The notes: generated by a model not told the origin, from the sequence alone. Positions 24,643 through 37,548 are shown, numbered from the stretch's first letter. The stretch: 64,000 nucleotides of DNA from DATLWN01 sp963764315 (GCA_963764315.1 CAVXSB010000005.1:1-64000); one strand, 5' to 3'. Numbers and translations are program-made.

Positions 24643-26349
24643 ATGAGGCGCTTTTCCCCGGTCTTCATCGACGAGGTGGTGTCGCGCAGCGATCTGGTCG
24701 AGATCATCGGCCGCCATGTCGACCTGAAGAAGTCCGGCTCCAACCTGATGGGGCTCTGCCCATTCCACCACGAGAAAAGCCCATCGTTCTCGGTGTCTCC
24801 GGACAAGCAGCTGTATTACTGCTTCGGCTGCGGCAAGGGCGGCGGCGCCATCCAGTTTCTGACCGAACACGATGGCTATTCCTTCCCCGAGGCGATCGAG
24901 TACCTGGCCGAGAAGGCGGGGATGGAGCTGCCGGGCGAGAGCGAGCAGCGCCCGGAAGAGGAGACGAGGCGGCGCCAGGGACTGGAACTGCTGGCGAAGA
25001 CGGCGGCGATCTATGCCAAGCAGCTGGATACGCCGCAGGGGAAAGGGGCCCGCGATTATCTTGTCCGGCGCGGCCTGCCGGAGGCGATCGTCCGGGATTA
25101 TCAGCTGGGCTTCGCCCCGCCCGGCTACGGCTTCATGCAGCGCATGCTGGGTGGGGATCACCAGGCCATGGCGCTGCTGGAAACGGCCGGGATGGTGTTC
25201 AAGAACGACCACGGTGGCTATGGCGACCGCTTCCGCGACAGGGTCATGTTCCCGATCCGCGACCGGCGCGGCCATATCGTCGGCTTCGGCGGCCGGGTGA
25301 TGGGTGAGGGCGAGCCGAAGTATTTGAACTCGCCGGAGACGCCGTTCTTTCACAAGTCCGACCTGCTGTACGGCCTGTCCGAACACCGCGACGCCATCCG
25401 TCGCCGCAAGCAACTGGTCGTCGTCGAGGGCTATATGGACGTGCTGGCCATGGCCGCCCACGGGCTGCCCATCGGCCTGGCGCCGCTGGGTACCGCCATC
25501 GGCGAGCGGCAGGTGCGCGACATCCTGCGCCTGCACCCCGAGCCGGTGTTCTGCTTCGATGGCGACCGCGCCGGCCGCCAGGCCGCCTGGCGGGCGCTGG
25601 AGCAGATGCTGCCCGGGCTGAAGGCGGAACATGCGCCACGCTTTCTCTACCTGCCCGAGGGAGAGGATCCGGACTCTCTGCTGGCCAAGGAAGGTCCGGA
25701 GGCCTTCGACAGGCGCTTGCGCGAGGAGGCTCGCCCGGTGCTCGATACCTGGCTGCTCGGCCTGAAAACACTGGCCGGGCAAGGGGTGGAGGGGCGAGCG
25801 CGCATGGCCAAGAAGGCCGACCAGATGCTGGGCGCCATGCAGGACGATTACCTGAAGCAGGCCTGGCGGCAGGAGGCGGAGAAGGCCTCTGGCCTAAGTC
25901 TGGCGAAGGGCGCTAGGCAGCCCCGAAGGACAACGCCTGCGAGTTCCGTGCGGGCGCCGGCCGTGACGCTGGCCGAACAATTCATGGCGGCGTTGTTGCA
26001 GCAACCGGAACGACTATCCAAGCTTACAAGCGACGATTTGTGCTTTATACTTGACGACGAACGGTCCCATGAGGTATACACGCGCGCTTTTCGTATTGGT
26101 AACGAGCGGCCGCTTTCCGGCAACGAGTTGTTGAGACTTTTGATGCAGGAGCATCCCGATGATCCGCGTCTTCCCCGCTGGGCCAATCAGCCGGCGGTGG
26201 ATGAGGCGGCGTTCGATGCCCTGCTGGTGGCCATGAGGGCCGAATCCATCCGCAAACGATTGCATGAGCATCGGCACGAGATGGGCCTGGAAGAGACAAT
26301 GCGCCTGAAGCGACAGCTGCAGGCGCTGAATGAGCAACGTAGGGGTTAG
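24643..26349 (+). CDS. dnaG: DNA primase
   Basis: The 568-residue enzyme makes RNA primers at the replication fork. The N-terminal CHC2 zinc ribbon uses Cys39, His42 or His43, Cys60 and Cys63 ([12 protein letters not shown]...[10 protein letters not shown]). The RNA polymerase core follows with [19 protein letters not shown] and a TOPRIM region ([25 protein letters not shown]). The last 130 residues are the helical DnaB-binding domain. It ends one base before the rpoD start, so the two are co-translated as in E. coli. Confidence 0.98.
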   Translation: MRRFSPVFIDEVVSRSDLVEIIGRHVDLKKSGSNLMGLCPFHHEKSPSFSVSPDKQLYYCFGCGKGGGAIQFLTEHDGYSFPEAIEYLAEKAGMELPGESEQRPEEETRRRQGLELLAKTAAIYAKQLDTPQGKGARDYLVRRGLPEAIVRDYQLGFAPPGYGFMQRMLGGDHQAMALLETAGMVFKNDHGGYGDRFRDRVMFPIRDRRGHIVGFGGRVMGEGEPKYLNSPETPFFHKSDLLYGLSEHRDAIRRRKQLVVVEGYMDVLAMAAHGLPIGLAPLGTAIGERQVRDILRLHPEPVFCFDGDRAGRQAAWRALEQMLPGLKAEHAPRFLYLPEGEDPDSLLAKEGPEAFDRRLREEARPVLDTWLLGLKTLAGQGVEGRARMAKKADQMLGAMQDDYLKQAWRQEAEKASGLSLAKGARQPRRTTPASSVRAPAVTLAEQFMAALLQQPERLSKLTSDDLCFILDDERSHEVYTRAFRIGNERPLSGNELLRLLMQEHPDDPRLPRWANQPAVDEAAFDALLVAMRAESIRKRLHEHRHEMGLEETMRLKRQLQALNEQRRG

Positions 26350-26350
26350 C

Positions 26351-28333
<1,983 letters not shown>

Positions 28334-28354
28334 GCAAGTCTGGACTTAGGTAAG

Positions 28355-28381
28355 GCGGCGCCTCCGGGCGCCGCTTTTTTT
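28355..28381 (+). terminator. Rho-independent terminator after rpoD
   Basis: GCGGCGCC (28355-28362) pairs with GGCGCCGC (28367-28374) around a TCCG tetraloop and is followed by seven T. It closes the rpsU-yqeY-dnaG-rpoD operon. Confidence 0.95.
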
Positions 28382-28442
28382 GTGCATCGCACGGCGATCA
28401 GTTCAATGATCAGAGCTGGCAGTAGAACCAAAAGAACCGTGC

Positions 28443-28487
28443 CTGTTGGCAGTCCGGCTAATTGACAATGGCACCGCTTGTTGGCAC
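28443..28487 (+). promoter_or_regulatory. Candidate hicAB promoter/operator region
   Basis: TGTTGGCA occurs twice (about 28443-28450 and 28480-28487), 36 bases apart, and TTGACA at 28462-28467 is a perfect -35 element. The expected -10 position overlaps the second repeat and is a poor match. HicB antitoxins repress their own promoter, so the repeats are candidate operator half-sites. Confidence 0.35.
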
Positions 28488-28496
28488 CATAGCCCT

Positions 28497-28751
28497 GTGA
28501 AGCGTAAGCATCAAAAAACGCTGGAACTGATCTTCAAACGACCAGCAAGTGGGAACGTCCAGTGGCGAGATGTCGTTGCGCTTTTGACGGCGCTCGGTGC
28601 GGAAATAGAGGAGGCTGAAGGCTCCCGTGTCCTGATCATCCTGAATGACAAGGTGATGATTCAACACAGGCCCCACCCCTCGCCGTCAATGGACAAAGGC
28701 GCGGTGGCCAGCATGCGCGAATTCCTTGCCATGTGCGGCTATCGATCATAG
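28497..28751 (+). CDS. hicA: HicA-type toxin, mRNA interferase
   Basis: The 84-residue protein has the HicA double-stranded-RNA-binding-like fold: HQKTLELIFKRPASGNVQWRD, ALGAEIEEAEGSRV and HRPHPSPSMDKGAVASMREFL. The catalytic histidine lies in the mid-region GSRV...HRPHP. HicA toxins cleave mRNA and tmRNA without ribosomes. The start is GTG 28497; an in-frame ATG at 28446 would add a non-homologous leader across the putative promoter. It is followed after 10 bases by hicB. The pair stands alone downstream of the rpoD terminator. Confidence 0.9.
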   Translation: MKRKHQKTLELIFKRPASGNVQWRDVVALLTALGAEIEEAEGSRVLIILNDKVMIQHRPHPSPSMDKGAVASMREFLAMCGYRS

Positions 28752-28761
28752 GAGCATCGGT

Positions 28762-29088
28762 ATGCACTCGATGACATATAAGGGCTACGTGGCGACCATT
28801 GAGTTTGATCCGGAGATTCGGTCCTTTCATGGACAGGTGATCAATGCCAATTCGATCATCACCTTCTATGGTTCCTCCGTGGATGAACTGGAAACCGAGT
28901 TTGCCAAGTCAATGGATGCCTATTTCGGGCATTGCAAGAAGACGGGCAAGCGCCCGGACAAACCGTATTCCGGTCGCCTTAATTTGCGGGCCTCTCCAGA
29001 GTTGCATGCCCGTCTGGCAGTTGCAGCAGCCAACGAGGGAAAAAGTCTCAATGAGTGGGCGATGGAACACCTGGAACACGCCGCGTAA
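28762..29088 (+). CDS. hicB: HicB-type antitoxin
   Basis: The 108-residue antitoxin has a partially degraded RNase-H-like N-terminal domain that binds HicA (YKGYVATIEFDPEIRSFHG, then SVDELETEFAKSMDAYFGHC). A C-terminal ribbon-helix-helix DNA-binding segment follows (LNLRASPELHARLAVAAANEGKSLNEWAMEHL). AGGAGCATCGG places translation at ATG 28762. It should neutralise HicA and repress the hicAB promoter. The palindromic repeat copy B follows 38 bases later, which hints that this is a mobile or recently acquired region. Confidence 0.92.
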   Translation: MHSMTYKGYVATIEFDPEIRSFHGQVINANSIITFYGSSVDELETEFAKSMDAYFGHCKKTGKRPDKPYSGRLNLRASPELHARLAVAAANEGKSLNEWAMEHLEHAA

Positions 29089-29125
29089 GCGGGTTGGCTT
29101 CAACCTAATTTTGCAAATAGCCGAA

Positions 29126-29275
29126 CAAAAGAAGGCTGCCCGCAAGGCCGGCGCGTCTCCCGCCTGGCCGGGCCGCGAACGGGCGCAAAATAGAGCACGG
29201 ATTTTGCGCTGATCCGTTCGCTTTCCCCGGCCAGGCGGCGCTGCGGCAGGCGGGGTGGAAGCGCCCTTCATCTTC
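29126..29275. repeat. Long palindromic intergenic repeat, copy B
   Basis: It is clearly homologous to 11610-11785. CGCCTGGCCGGGCCGCGAAC and the GCGGCAGGCGGGGTGGAA end are shared. In the centre GCGCAAAAT pairs with ATTTTGCGC around a 9-base loop, where copy A has only CATA. GCGAACGG and CCGTTCGC again form the outer stem. Changed loops with preserved stems suggest selection for the hairpin. It occupies most of the 313-base gap between hicB and ymdB; the remainder, 29276-29375, carries only a CAAGAAAGAACAGAAAGG remnant like the one near copy A. Confidence 0.8.
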
Positions 29276-29375
29276 TTCCCTCTTGCATACTCCGCGTCCT
29301 CTGTGGTGCAGCAGATACCCGTGCCGATTTGTGGGCACGCAAGAAAGAACAGAAAGGTTCATGGATTCCGGTATT

Positions 29376-29400
29376 CACGCCGCGCTATTGCGGCGTGTTT
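29376..29400. terminator. Hairpin between convergent hicB and ymdB
   Basis: CACGCCGC (29376-29383) pairs with GCGGCGTG (29390-29397) around six bases, with TTT after it on the plus strand. It lies just before the ymdB stop and could end transcripts coming from the left; the short T-run makes it weak. Confidence 0.5.
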
Positions 29401-29401
29401 G

Positions 29402-30199
29402 CTATTCGGCGGGCGGGATGTGCAGGCGGCGGATGCGGGTGGCCTTGCGGGTGCCGCTGTCCACCGACACCACGGTGGCATGGATGCTGGCGCCGCGCTC
29501 GACGGCCTCGAAGCGCTGGGGCAGGCGCTCGACCATACGTTTCAGCGCACTCTCCACGCGCATGCCGATGATCGACTGGTAGCAACCGGTCATGCCGATA
29601 TCGCTCTGGTAAGCGGTACCCTTGGGGCGGATGGCCTCGTCGCAGGTCGGCACATGCGTGTGCGTGCCGTAGACGAAGGAGGCCCGCCCGTCGAGATGCC
29701 AGCCCATGCCCATTTTCTCGCTGGTGGCCTCGGCGTGCATGTCCACGATGATGGCGCTGACATCCTTGGGCACCTCCGCCATGGCGCGGTCGATGGCGGC
29801 GAACGGGCAGTCCCATGTCCCCATGAACACCTGACCGATGACATTGAGTACGGCGATGCGGTGGCCGGCCGCCGTCTCCTGGATGGTCATACCGCGGCCC
29901 GGGGCGTGGGCCGAAAAGTTCAGCGGCCGGATGCAGCGCTCCTCCTCTTCGATGTAGGACATGAACTCGCGCTGGTCCCAGCAGTGGTTGCCGTTGGTCA
30001 GCACATGCACGCCGAGACGGAACATTTCCTCCGCCGTTTTGGCCGTGGTGCCGAAGCCGGCGGCCAGGTTCTCGCCATTGGCGATGACGAAGTCGATGCT
30101 GTGTTCGTCGATCAGGCGCGGCAGGTGGTCGTCCAGCGCCCGGCGCCCGGCTCTGCCGATGATGTCGCCGATGACAAGGATGTTCAGGATGTCGGACAT
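29402..30199 (-). CDS. YmdB-family metallophosphoesterase (TIGR00282)
   Basis: The 265-residue protein has the calcineurin-like metal site: ILVIGDIIGRAGRRAL, FVIANGENLAAGFG, TNGNHCWDQREF, VDMHAEATSEK and VYGTHTHVPTCDE. Characterised homologues (B. subtilis YmdB) cleave 2',3'-cyclic nucleotides and affect biofilm formation and RNA turnover. ATG 30199 overlaps the last 16 bases of the fau gene, so they form an operon with zapA and the ZapB-like gene. Length is normal. Confidence 0.92.
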   Translation of the reverse strand: MSDILNILVIGDIIGRAGRRALDDHLPRLIDEHSIDFVIANGENLAAGFGTTAKTAEEMFRLGVHVLTNGNHCWDQREFMSYIEEEERCIRPLNFSAHAPGRGMTIQETAAGHRIAVLNVIGQVFMGTWDCPFAAIDRAMAEVPKDVSAIIVDMHAEATSEKMGMGWHLDGRASFVYGTHTHVPTCDEAIRPKGTAYQSDIGMTGCYQSIIGMRVESALKRMVERLPQRFEAVERGASIHATVVSVDSGTRKATRIRRLHIPPAE

Positions 30200-30759
30200 G
30201 CGATGACCTCGCGTTCGGTTAGGATCAGTTGGAGCGGTATATCGTGGCTCTCGACCGGCAGGGTCGGCCATTCCTGGCAGGCATAGGCCAGGCCGACGAG
30301 GAGATCGACCTGATCGCGGTGCTCGCCAAGCCATCGGTCGAAACAACCCAGGCCCATGCCCAGGCGGTTGCCCAGGCGGTCGAAGCCGGTCATCGGGCAG
30401 ATGAGCGCCATCGGGCGGTCGTCGGGTGTCCAGGGCTCCCCGGCCTGGGGCTCCATGACGCCGAAGCGGCCGCGCGCCCAGGTGCTGTCCGGGCCGATGC
30501 GCAACCATTCCATGTGATCTGCATGCGGCGTGTGCGGGGCGTAGATGGCCCGGGCAGGATCGCCGTCCAGCACCATGCCGGTATCGACTTCATCGTTCAT
30601 GGCGCGGTAGGTCAGGACATGGCGGATGCCGTATCGGTCGAGTTGGTCGTACAGGCTACGCTGGATGGTGGCGGAAAAGCGTTGGCGATCTTCACTGGAG
30701 AGGCTGCGGCGCCGGGCCAGCAATTGTTCGCGAATCTTGGATTTTTCGATGTCGGACAC
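30184..30759 (-). CDS. fau: 5-formyltetrahydrofolate cyclo-ligase
   Basis: This 191-residue enzyme (YgfA) uses ATP to turn 5-formyl-THF into 5,10-methenyl-THF. EKSKIREQLLARRRSL is the N-terminal substrate-binding helix, and RLGMGLGCFDRWL matches the family's RLG.G.G.YDR motif, with cysteine in place of the usual tyrosine. PMTGFDRLGNR precedes it. It lies directly downstream of 6S RNA, the same zapA-ssrS-fau order as E. coli, where both RNAs come from one precursor. Confidence 0.95.
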   Translation of the reverse strand: MSDIEKSKIREQLLARRRSLSSEDRQRFSATIQRSLYDQLDRYGIRHVLTYRAMNDEVDTGMVLDGDPARAIYAPHTPHADHMEWLRIGPDSTWARGRFGVMEPQAGEPWTPDDRPMALICPMTGFDRLGNRLGMGLGCFDRWLGEHRDQVDLLVGLAYACQEWPTLPVESHDIPLQLILTEREVIACPTS

Positions 30760-30794
30760 GATTGCCCTTTATAGCCGGAATAGGTCCGGAAGGA

Positions 30795-30975
30795 AGGGCG
30801 CCCCCGCGCTGCCGTTGACGGCACGCTGTTGTCGAACCCTCTTCTCAGAGGTGGGCGCCGCACACCGACGTCAGGTATCCCGGAAGGGACGCGCACGGCC
30901 GGTGTAGTAAGGCTCCCATTCGACAGATATCGGCTCAGGCAACGCGGTGCCAGGCGATCAGCGCAGGGGCGCTTT
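30795..30975 (-). ncRNA. ssrS: 6S RNA
   Basis: On the minus strand the sequence CCTGAGCCGATATCTGT is almost the same as the conserved 5' part of E. coli 6S RNA, and GGGAGCCTTACTACA matches its mid-region. The ends pair: CGCCCCTGCGCT at the 5' side (30960-30971) with AGCGCGGGGGCG at the 3' side (30799-30810). The gene lies between zapA and fau, the conserved location. 6S RNA mimics an open promoter and traps sigma-70 polymerase in stationary phase. The closing stem overlaps the last codons of zapA. The ends given are estimates. Confidence 0.87.
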
Positions 30976-31251
30976 TGCTAAACCTTCTGCCATTGATACT
31001 ACATGATCCAGTTCGGAGAGCAAGCCGTCGATGCCTGCGATTTGCCCGTGTTCCTTCTGCAGAAGCTCGCCTGCCAGGTTCAATGCCACGAGGGCCAGCA
31101 GGCGGTCGGAGGCCACCGCTGCACCCATATGGCGGAGTTCATCAACCCGGGATTGCACGAGCTCGGCAGCGGCCCGCACCTGCTCCGGCTCGTCGTCGGT
31201 GCGGATGGTGAAGCTGCGGCCCATCAGGCTGACTTCGACGGTATGACTCAT
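30958..31251 (-). CDS. zapA: Cell division protein ZapA
   Basis: The 97-residue protein starts with the ZapA beta-hairpin (VEVSLMGRSFTIRTDDEPE), followed by a helix with AAAELVQSRVDELR and a coiled-coil tail. ZapA cross-links FtsZ filaments at midcell. ATG 31251 overlaps the stop of the upstream coiled-coil gene (ATGA). Its final codons form part of the 5' closing stem of 6S RNA, so the RNA's 5' end must be made by processing the zapA transcript or from a promoter inside zapA. Confidence 0.95.
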   Translation of the reverse strand: MSHTVEVSLMGRSFTIRTDDEPEQVRAAAELVQSRVDELRHMGAAVASDRLLALVALNLAGELLQKEHGQIAGIDGLLSELDHVVSMAEGLAKAPLR

Positions 31252-31547
31252 GGCGTATCCTGATCGGCCTGGCTCATCAGCTCGTCGAGCTTCTCCATGG
31301 CGTGCTCCACACGAGCCTTGGCCTCCAGTCGGTCGTTCTGCAGCGTATGGATTTCATTCTCCAGGTTCTGCACCTGATCGCGGCGCTTGCGCAGCTCGCC
31401 CTCGGCCAGGCGAATGACCTCGCGCATGCGCTGGTTCTCGGCCATCAGCCGCTCCATGGCGCGGCGGATTTCCGACAGCGCCTCGTTCAGTTGGCCAATG
31501 CGCTGGGAAAAGGCCTCATGGTTGGAATCCGGCTGCATGCAAGGCAT
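31248..31547 (-). CDS. ZapB-like coiled-coil protein (TIGR02449-type)
   Basis: The 99-residue protein is one long predicted coiled coil (from about residue 12 to 92) with heptads such as LNEALSEIRRAMERLMAENQ and a charged LRKRRDQVQNLENEIHTL segment. Proteins like this are encoded next to zapA in many gammaproteobacteria and are thought to join ZapA in the division ring. ATG 31547 is used; ATG 31538 is equally possible and neither has a good ribosome-binding site. Its stop overlaps the zapA start. Confidence 0.78.
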   Translation of the reverse strand: MPCMQPDSNHEAFSQRIGQLNEALSEIRRAMERLMAENQRMREVIRLAEGELRKRRDQVQNLENEIHTLQNDRLEAKARVEHAMEKLDELMSQADQDTP

Positions 31548-31583
31548 TGAAGCACCGCGCCTCTCGGGGGTCAACAGCCCGCG

Positions 31584-32342
31584 TTACGGATTGATGGCCG
31601 ATTCCAGATGGGCCAGGGCGGGGAACCAGCGGATGATCCAGGCGGCGATGATGCTGAAGCTGCCGAAGAAGATCAGCAGGCCGACGGCGAACAGCAGGAT
31701 GCCCGACAGAATCTCGACCTTGTGCAGGTGCCGGCGGAAGCGTTTGGCCCAGCGCAGGAAGGCGCCGGTGGCAAAGGCGGCGAGCAGGAAGGGGATGGCC
31801 AGGCCTGCGGAGTAGGCGGCCAGCAGGGTGACGCCGCGCCCCAGGCCGTTCTGGGCGCTGGCCAGCGCCAGGATGGCCCCCAGGATGGGTCCGACGCAGG
31901 GGGTCCAGCCGAAGGCGAAGGCGGCGCCGAGCAGGGCGGCGCCGAAGCCGTGGCCCGGCTTGATCTTGGATGTATCCAGGCGGGCTTCCATCAGCAGGAA
32001 GGGGATGCGGATCAGGCCCATGTAATGCAGGCCGAAGACCATGATGACGACGCCGGCGACCTTGGCGAGCATGGCCATGTGGACCAGCAGCCAGGCGCCG
32101 AGGAAGGAGGCGGAGGCACCGAGGGCGATGAAGATGGCGCTGAAGCCGAATACGAACCACAGGGACTGCGCCAGCACATGCCTGCGGGTATGTCCCTGTT
32201 CCTGCAGCTCATCGTTCTGCAGCGCATCGACGGATACGCCGCTGATGTAGGAAAGGTAGGCGGGAACCAGCGGCAGCACGCAGGGGGAGAGGAAGGAAAG
32301 CAATCCGGCCAGCAGGGCTCCGGCAAAGGTGACATCAATCAT
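31584..32342 (-). CDS. CcdA/DsbD-type thiol-disulfide transport membrane protein
   Basis: The 252-residue protein has six to seven membrane helices. Two helices carry the redox cysteines: FLSPCVLPLVPAYLSYISG at the N-terminus and FGWTPCVGPILGAIL mid-protein. It passes electrons from cytoplasmic thioredoxin to the periplasm, for cytochrome c maturation or disulfide reduction. It lacks the periplasmic domains of full DsbD, so it is the CcdA form. This matches the presence of a cytochrome c gene at 52.9 kb. cutA follows upstream on the same strand after 36 bases. Confidence 0.92.
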   Translation of the reverse strand: MIDVTFAGALLAGLLSFLSPCVLPLVPAYLSYISGVSVDALQNDELQEQGHTRRHVLAQSLWFVFGFSAIFIALGASASFLGAWLLVHMAMLAKVAGVVIMVFGLHYMGLIRIPFLLMEARLDTSKIKPGHGFGAALLGAAFAFGWTPCVGPILGAILALASAQNGLGRGVTLLAAYSAGLAIPFLLAAFATGAFLRWAKRFRRHLHKVEILSGILLFAVGLLIFFGSFSIIAAWIIRWFPALAHLESAINP

Positions 32343-32378
32343 GATCGAGGCTCCATACGATGGGGGGATGGCTGTCGC

Positions 32379-32714
32379 TTACGTCCGCGGATCCGGATCC
32401 GAGACCTCCCCGGCGACCCACGCGGCATAGGCGTCCGAGGCCGATGCGTCGAGCCGGACGATCTCGGCCAGCGCGTAAGGGTGATGGCGGGCAATCCATT
32501 GCATGACCTCTTCGGCCCGGGTGGGGGCGGTCTTGATCTGGATCAGGAACTCGCTGGCTTCCTCCACCTTCCCCTGCCAGCGATAGCACGAACGCATGCC
32601 GGGCAGCATCTGCACGCAGGCTGCCAGATGTTGTTCGACAAGAGAACGGGCAAGATGTCGGGCCTTTTGCTCATCGTCGAGCGTGGTCATGATCAGGCAG
32701 ACGTTTCCGGGCAT
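32379..32714 (-). CDS. cutA: Divalent-cation tolerance protein CutA
   Basis: The protein (111 residues from ATG 32714, or 114 from ATG 32723) has the trimeric CutA1 fold: MTTLDDEQKARHLARSLVEQHLAACVQM, YRWQGKVEEASEFLIQIKT and HPYALAEIVRL. CutA was linked to copper tolerance in E. coli but its biochemical role is still unclear. In E. coli cutA is next to dsbD, and here it also precedes the ccdA-type gene, so the two probably form a short operon. Confidence 0.95.
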   Translation of the reverse strand: MPGNVCLIMTTLDDEQKARHLARSLVEQHLAACVQMLPGMRSCYRWQGKVEEASEFLIQIKTAPTRAEEVMQWIARHHPYALAEIVRLDASASDAYAAWVAGEVSDPDPRT

Positions 32715-32820
32715 GTCGCACATCCTACGCCGGATGTGCAGTGTTTACAGCCGGCCCGGATCAACAAACGCTGCGACGGCTGCTAGATTGGGCCAGACTT
32801 CATGATGGAGGGAAGACGCC

Positions 32821-34770
<1,950 letters not shown>

Positions 34771-34794
34771 GCGGCGGGTAGTCGCTTAGCGGCG

Positions 34795-37548
34795 ATGGCA
34801 TACAAACACCTGTTTCGGCATCCGGTCGGGTATTTCCCGGCCCGGGCACGCTGGTACCTGGCCGGGGCCAGTATGATGGCGATGCTGTTGGTGACGGCGC
34901 ACCTGGCCGTACAGGTGCATACCCAGGATGTGGCCCAGGCCACCGTCAACCAATGGCTCAGGCAATCGGGGGGTAGTGTGGAGCAGGTACGATTCCACCT
35001 GCTGCGTAATGCCCTGACCCTGGACGGGGTGCATCTCGAAGCTGGGGGTATCGCCGTCGATATCCCCGAGGTGCTGCTCTATGCGCGGGTCGACACGCTG
35101 CTCGGCGGCCATCCCGTGCTGTCCCGCGTCAGCATGAGCTCCCCCCGGCTGACCCTGTCCGCCGCCGCAGCGCTGCCGTTGCTCGCCTCACAGCCCGGAG
35201 CCGGGAATACGATGTTCCATCAGGTCTGGCTGCTGGCCCGGCATCTGGATATACACGGGGGAACCCTGGTACTGACCGCAGGCGGGCCGGGCGGGCGGGC
35301 GCCCACCTTCGACGATCTGGATCTGCACATCCGTCGGCAGTCGGGGGGCAGGATGATGCAGGGCACATGCCGCTATCGCGGTTCGCTGCTGACGCTGCAG
35401 AGCCGCACGTACCGGAAGCACGGCGGCACGGATGGAGAGGTCGACCTGAGCTGGGATCGCCTGGACGGGCACTACGCGGCGCCGGAGATGCTGGGGCTGG
35501 CCCCGCTGGACGGTGAAATCAGCGGTCAGACGCAGTGGCTCTGGCAGCGACCTGCATCCGGGCAGAATCGCGCCCAGTTCAAGGGCGATATGCGCGTCGT
35601 CAGCGGTGCGCGCGTCGTGGGCGATGCCGTCGTCGTGCCATCCCTCAGCTGGCACGCCGATCGCAAGGCGGATGGCTGGCATGCCCGGCTCACGGCCGAG
35701 GCCTGGCCCCTGGCGCCGATGCAGGGGGTGGCGCCGGGCTGGGACGGCCGGACACTGGTACGCGGTGCATTTACCGGCGCTGCCGAGGCCGACTGGATCG
35801 GCCCTGGACGGACGGGGGTGCGGCTGCGGGTCTCGCACGGCAACATCCGCGATCTGGATTATGCCCCCAGGTCCTGGGCCGGGGATGCCGGGTCGCGGCC
35901 AGACTGGCGTGTCGATCGCGTCGAGATGACGGAAGCGCGCCTGGATACGCCCACCCATGCCCTGACGTTCGGCAGCCTCGGCCTGGCCGGCGGGGAGATT
36001 CGGTTGCTGCCTGGCCACGCGCTGGCTGCGCAGGCCCAGAACCCATGGCGTGTCGAGGCCAAGGCGGTCCATGTCGATCAGCTGGCCCTGGCCCTGGTCT
36101 TTGCCGATGACCGGTCGATGCTGCGTACGCTGCCGCTTTCAGGTCACGCTGCGTTGCTTGCCGGCGCATTGCAGTGCGACCTGTCGGCCAGCGATGCCCC
36201 GGTTTCCTGGAGGATCATCGGCCATGGCCGATCGCCTGTCGATGGCGGCACGAGCCTGGATGTGAAGGCATCGGGACTGCCGCTGATCCAGCTGCGTCCC
36301 GTGCTGCCCTTCGCCCAGCCCGTGCGCGCGGGCACGGCGGTACAACTCGACGGCAGCGCCGGCTTCACACTGGCCGTCGATGCCAATCCGCATACATGGA
36401 CGGCATCCGGCAAGGTGGATGCCGCAAACGTGTCGGTGGCCTGGCAGGGGGCCAGCTGGCGGGCGGCCCACGTGTCGGTGGGCCTGGCGCGGGTGGGCAC
36501 GGGGGTGCCCATACAGTCTTTGAGTGGCCTGCAGGTGACGGGTTGGCAGTATCAGGGGGCGCTGCAATCCTTGACCGCGACGGCCAATCCGGCCGCCGGC
36601 GAGGGCCGTGCGGCACTACCCTGGAGAAGCGATATCGACTGGCGCATCGATGCCATGGACTGGCAGGGAGGCACGGTCAGCTTCGGACGGGCGGATGCGG
36701 TATGGGCGCGCGATGTCGAATTGCAGCTGCAGGGCTGGCGCGAGGGGCAACTCGCGACGGTGACGCTGGCTGGCAACGTCGATGGCGGGCAGTTGCAGGC
36801 AGCGGGGCACATCGGCCGCATCGACGGTGTGCTTCACACCGACATCAAGGGCAGGGTGTCCAGCGCCCGCCCGTTCTTCCTCAATGCCTGGCTGCAGATC
36901 TCCGGCGCCCCGCGCGTGATCCGCGGGCGCTGGGCGTCGCGATTCTCATGGCAGACCGATGCGCATGGCCTGGGCCATGGCCGCCTGCGCCTGTGGCTGC
37001 ACCGCTGGCAGCTGGAGACGGGGGCGTTCCCGCACGATCCCTTTTTGGGGCGTACCGGCTTTGCGGCCCATGACCTGCTGCATCGGCTTCAGGGCGAGCG
37101 CTTGGCCGTGATCAACGTCGATGATGTACAGACCCGGCCAGGCTTTTCCTGGGCAAATCTCGGCGATGCCGTGCTGTCCAGGCTCGAGAGGCAGGCGAAT
37201 GCCGCCGCCGCTGAAGCGAAGCCCTCCACCCCGCCCCGCCTGCGGGCGGAAACGCGCATCCGCCTGCACGGCAAGGCCGGCCTCAGTCATAATGAGCGGG
37301 TGCGCCTGCGCAAGCTCTGGCGTCGACTGATCTCCGATCGCCATCTCGTCATCGATATGGTCCCGCAGATGGAGAGGCAGGATCTCGATGCGGATCTGGT
37401 CGCGACCATCCGGCATACGCAGGACATGATCGCGCGCTTCATGACCGAGCGCGGCATTCCTCCTCGCCGCCTGTTCCCGGTGTGGCCGACGCGGGCCGAC
37501 CGCGGACGCGGATCCTTGGGTGTCCGCGTCGAGGTGCGTCAGCCATGA
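34795..37548 (+). CDS. AsmA/DUF748-like envelope protein
   Basis: This 917-residue protein has one N-terminal membrane segment (about residues 20-40, LAGASMMAMLLVTAHLAV) and a very long, mostly beta-predicted periplasmic part. Alternating short strands with DG and GxL patterns resemble the AsmA-like repeating-groove proteins that are thought to move phospholipids between membranes. The C-terminal 90 residues (LHGKAGLSHNERVRLRKLW, then RFMTERGIPPRRL) resemble the end domain of DUF748 proteins. Trp is frequent. The assignment is by shape rather than by clear motifs. It lies between acsA and gltX on the same strand. Confidence 0.6.
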   Translation: MAYKHLFRHPVGYFPARARWYLAGASMMAMLLVTAHLAVQVHTQDVAQATVNQWLRQSGGSVEQVRFHLLRNALTLDGVHLEAGGIAVDIPEVLLYARVDTLLGGHPVLSRVSMSSPRLTLSAAAALPLLASQPGAGNTMFHQVWLLARHLDIHGGTLVLTAGGPGGRAPTFDDLDLHIRRQSGGRMMQGTCRYRGSLLTLQSRTYRKHGGTDGEVDLSWDRLDGHYAAPEMLGLAPLDGEISGQTQWLWQRPASGQNRAQFKGDMRVVSGARVVGDAVVVPSLSWHADRKADGWHARLTAEAWPLAPMQGVAPGWDGRTLVRGAFTGAAEADWIGPGRTGVRLRVSHGNIRDLDYAPRSWAGDAGSRPDWRVDRVEMTEARLDTPTHALTFGSLGLAGGEIRLLPGHALAAQAQNPWRVEAKAVHVDQLALALVFADDRSMLRTLPLSGHAALLAGALQCDLSASDAPVSWRIIGHGRSPVDGGTSLDVKASGLPLIQLRPVLPFAQPVRAGTAVQLDGSAGFTLAVDANPHTWTASGKVDAANVSVAWQGASWRAAHVSVGLARVGTGVPIQSLSGLQVTGWQYQGALQSLTATANPAAGEGRAALPWRSDIDWRIDAMDWQGGTVSFGRADAVWARDVELQLQGWREGQLATVTLAGNVDGGQLQAAGHIGRIDGVLHTDIKGRVSSARPFFLNAWLQISGAPRVIRGRWASRFSWQTDAHGLGHGRLRLWLHRWQLETGAFPHDPFLGRTGFAAHDLLHRLQGERLAVINVDDVQTRPGFSWANLGDAVLSRLERQANAAAAEAKPSTPPRLRAETRIRLHGKAGLSHNERVRLRKLWRRLISDRHLVIDMVPQMERQDLDADLVATIRHTQDMIARFMTERGIPPRRLFPVWPTRADRGRGSLGVRVEVRQP

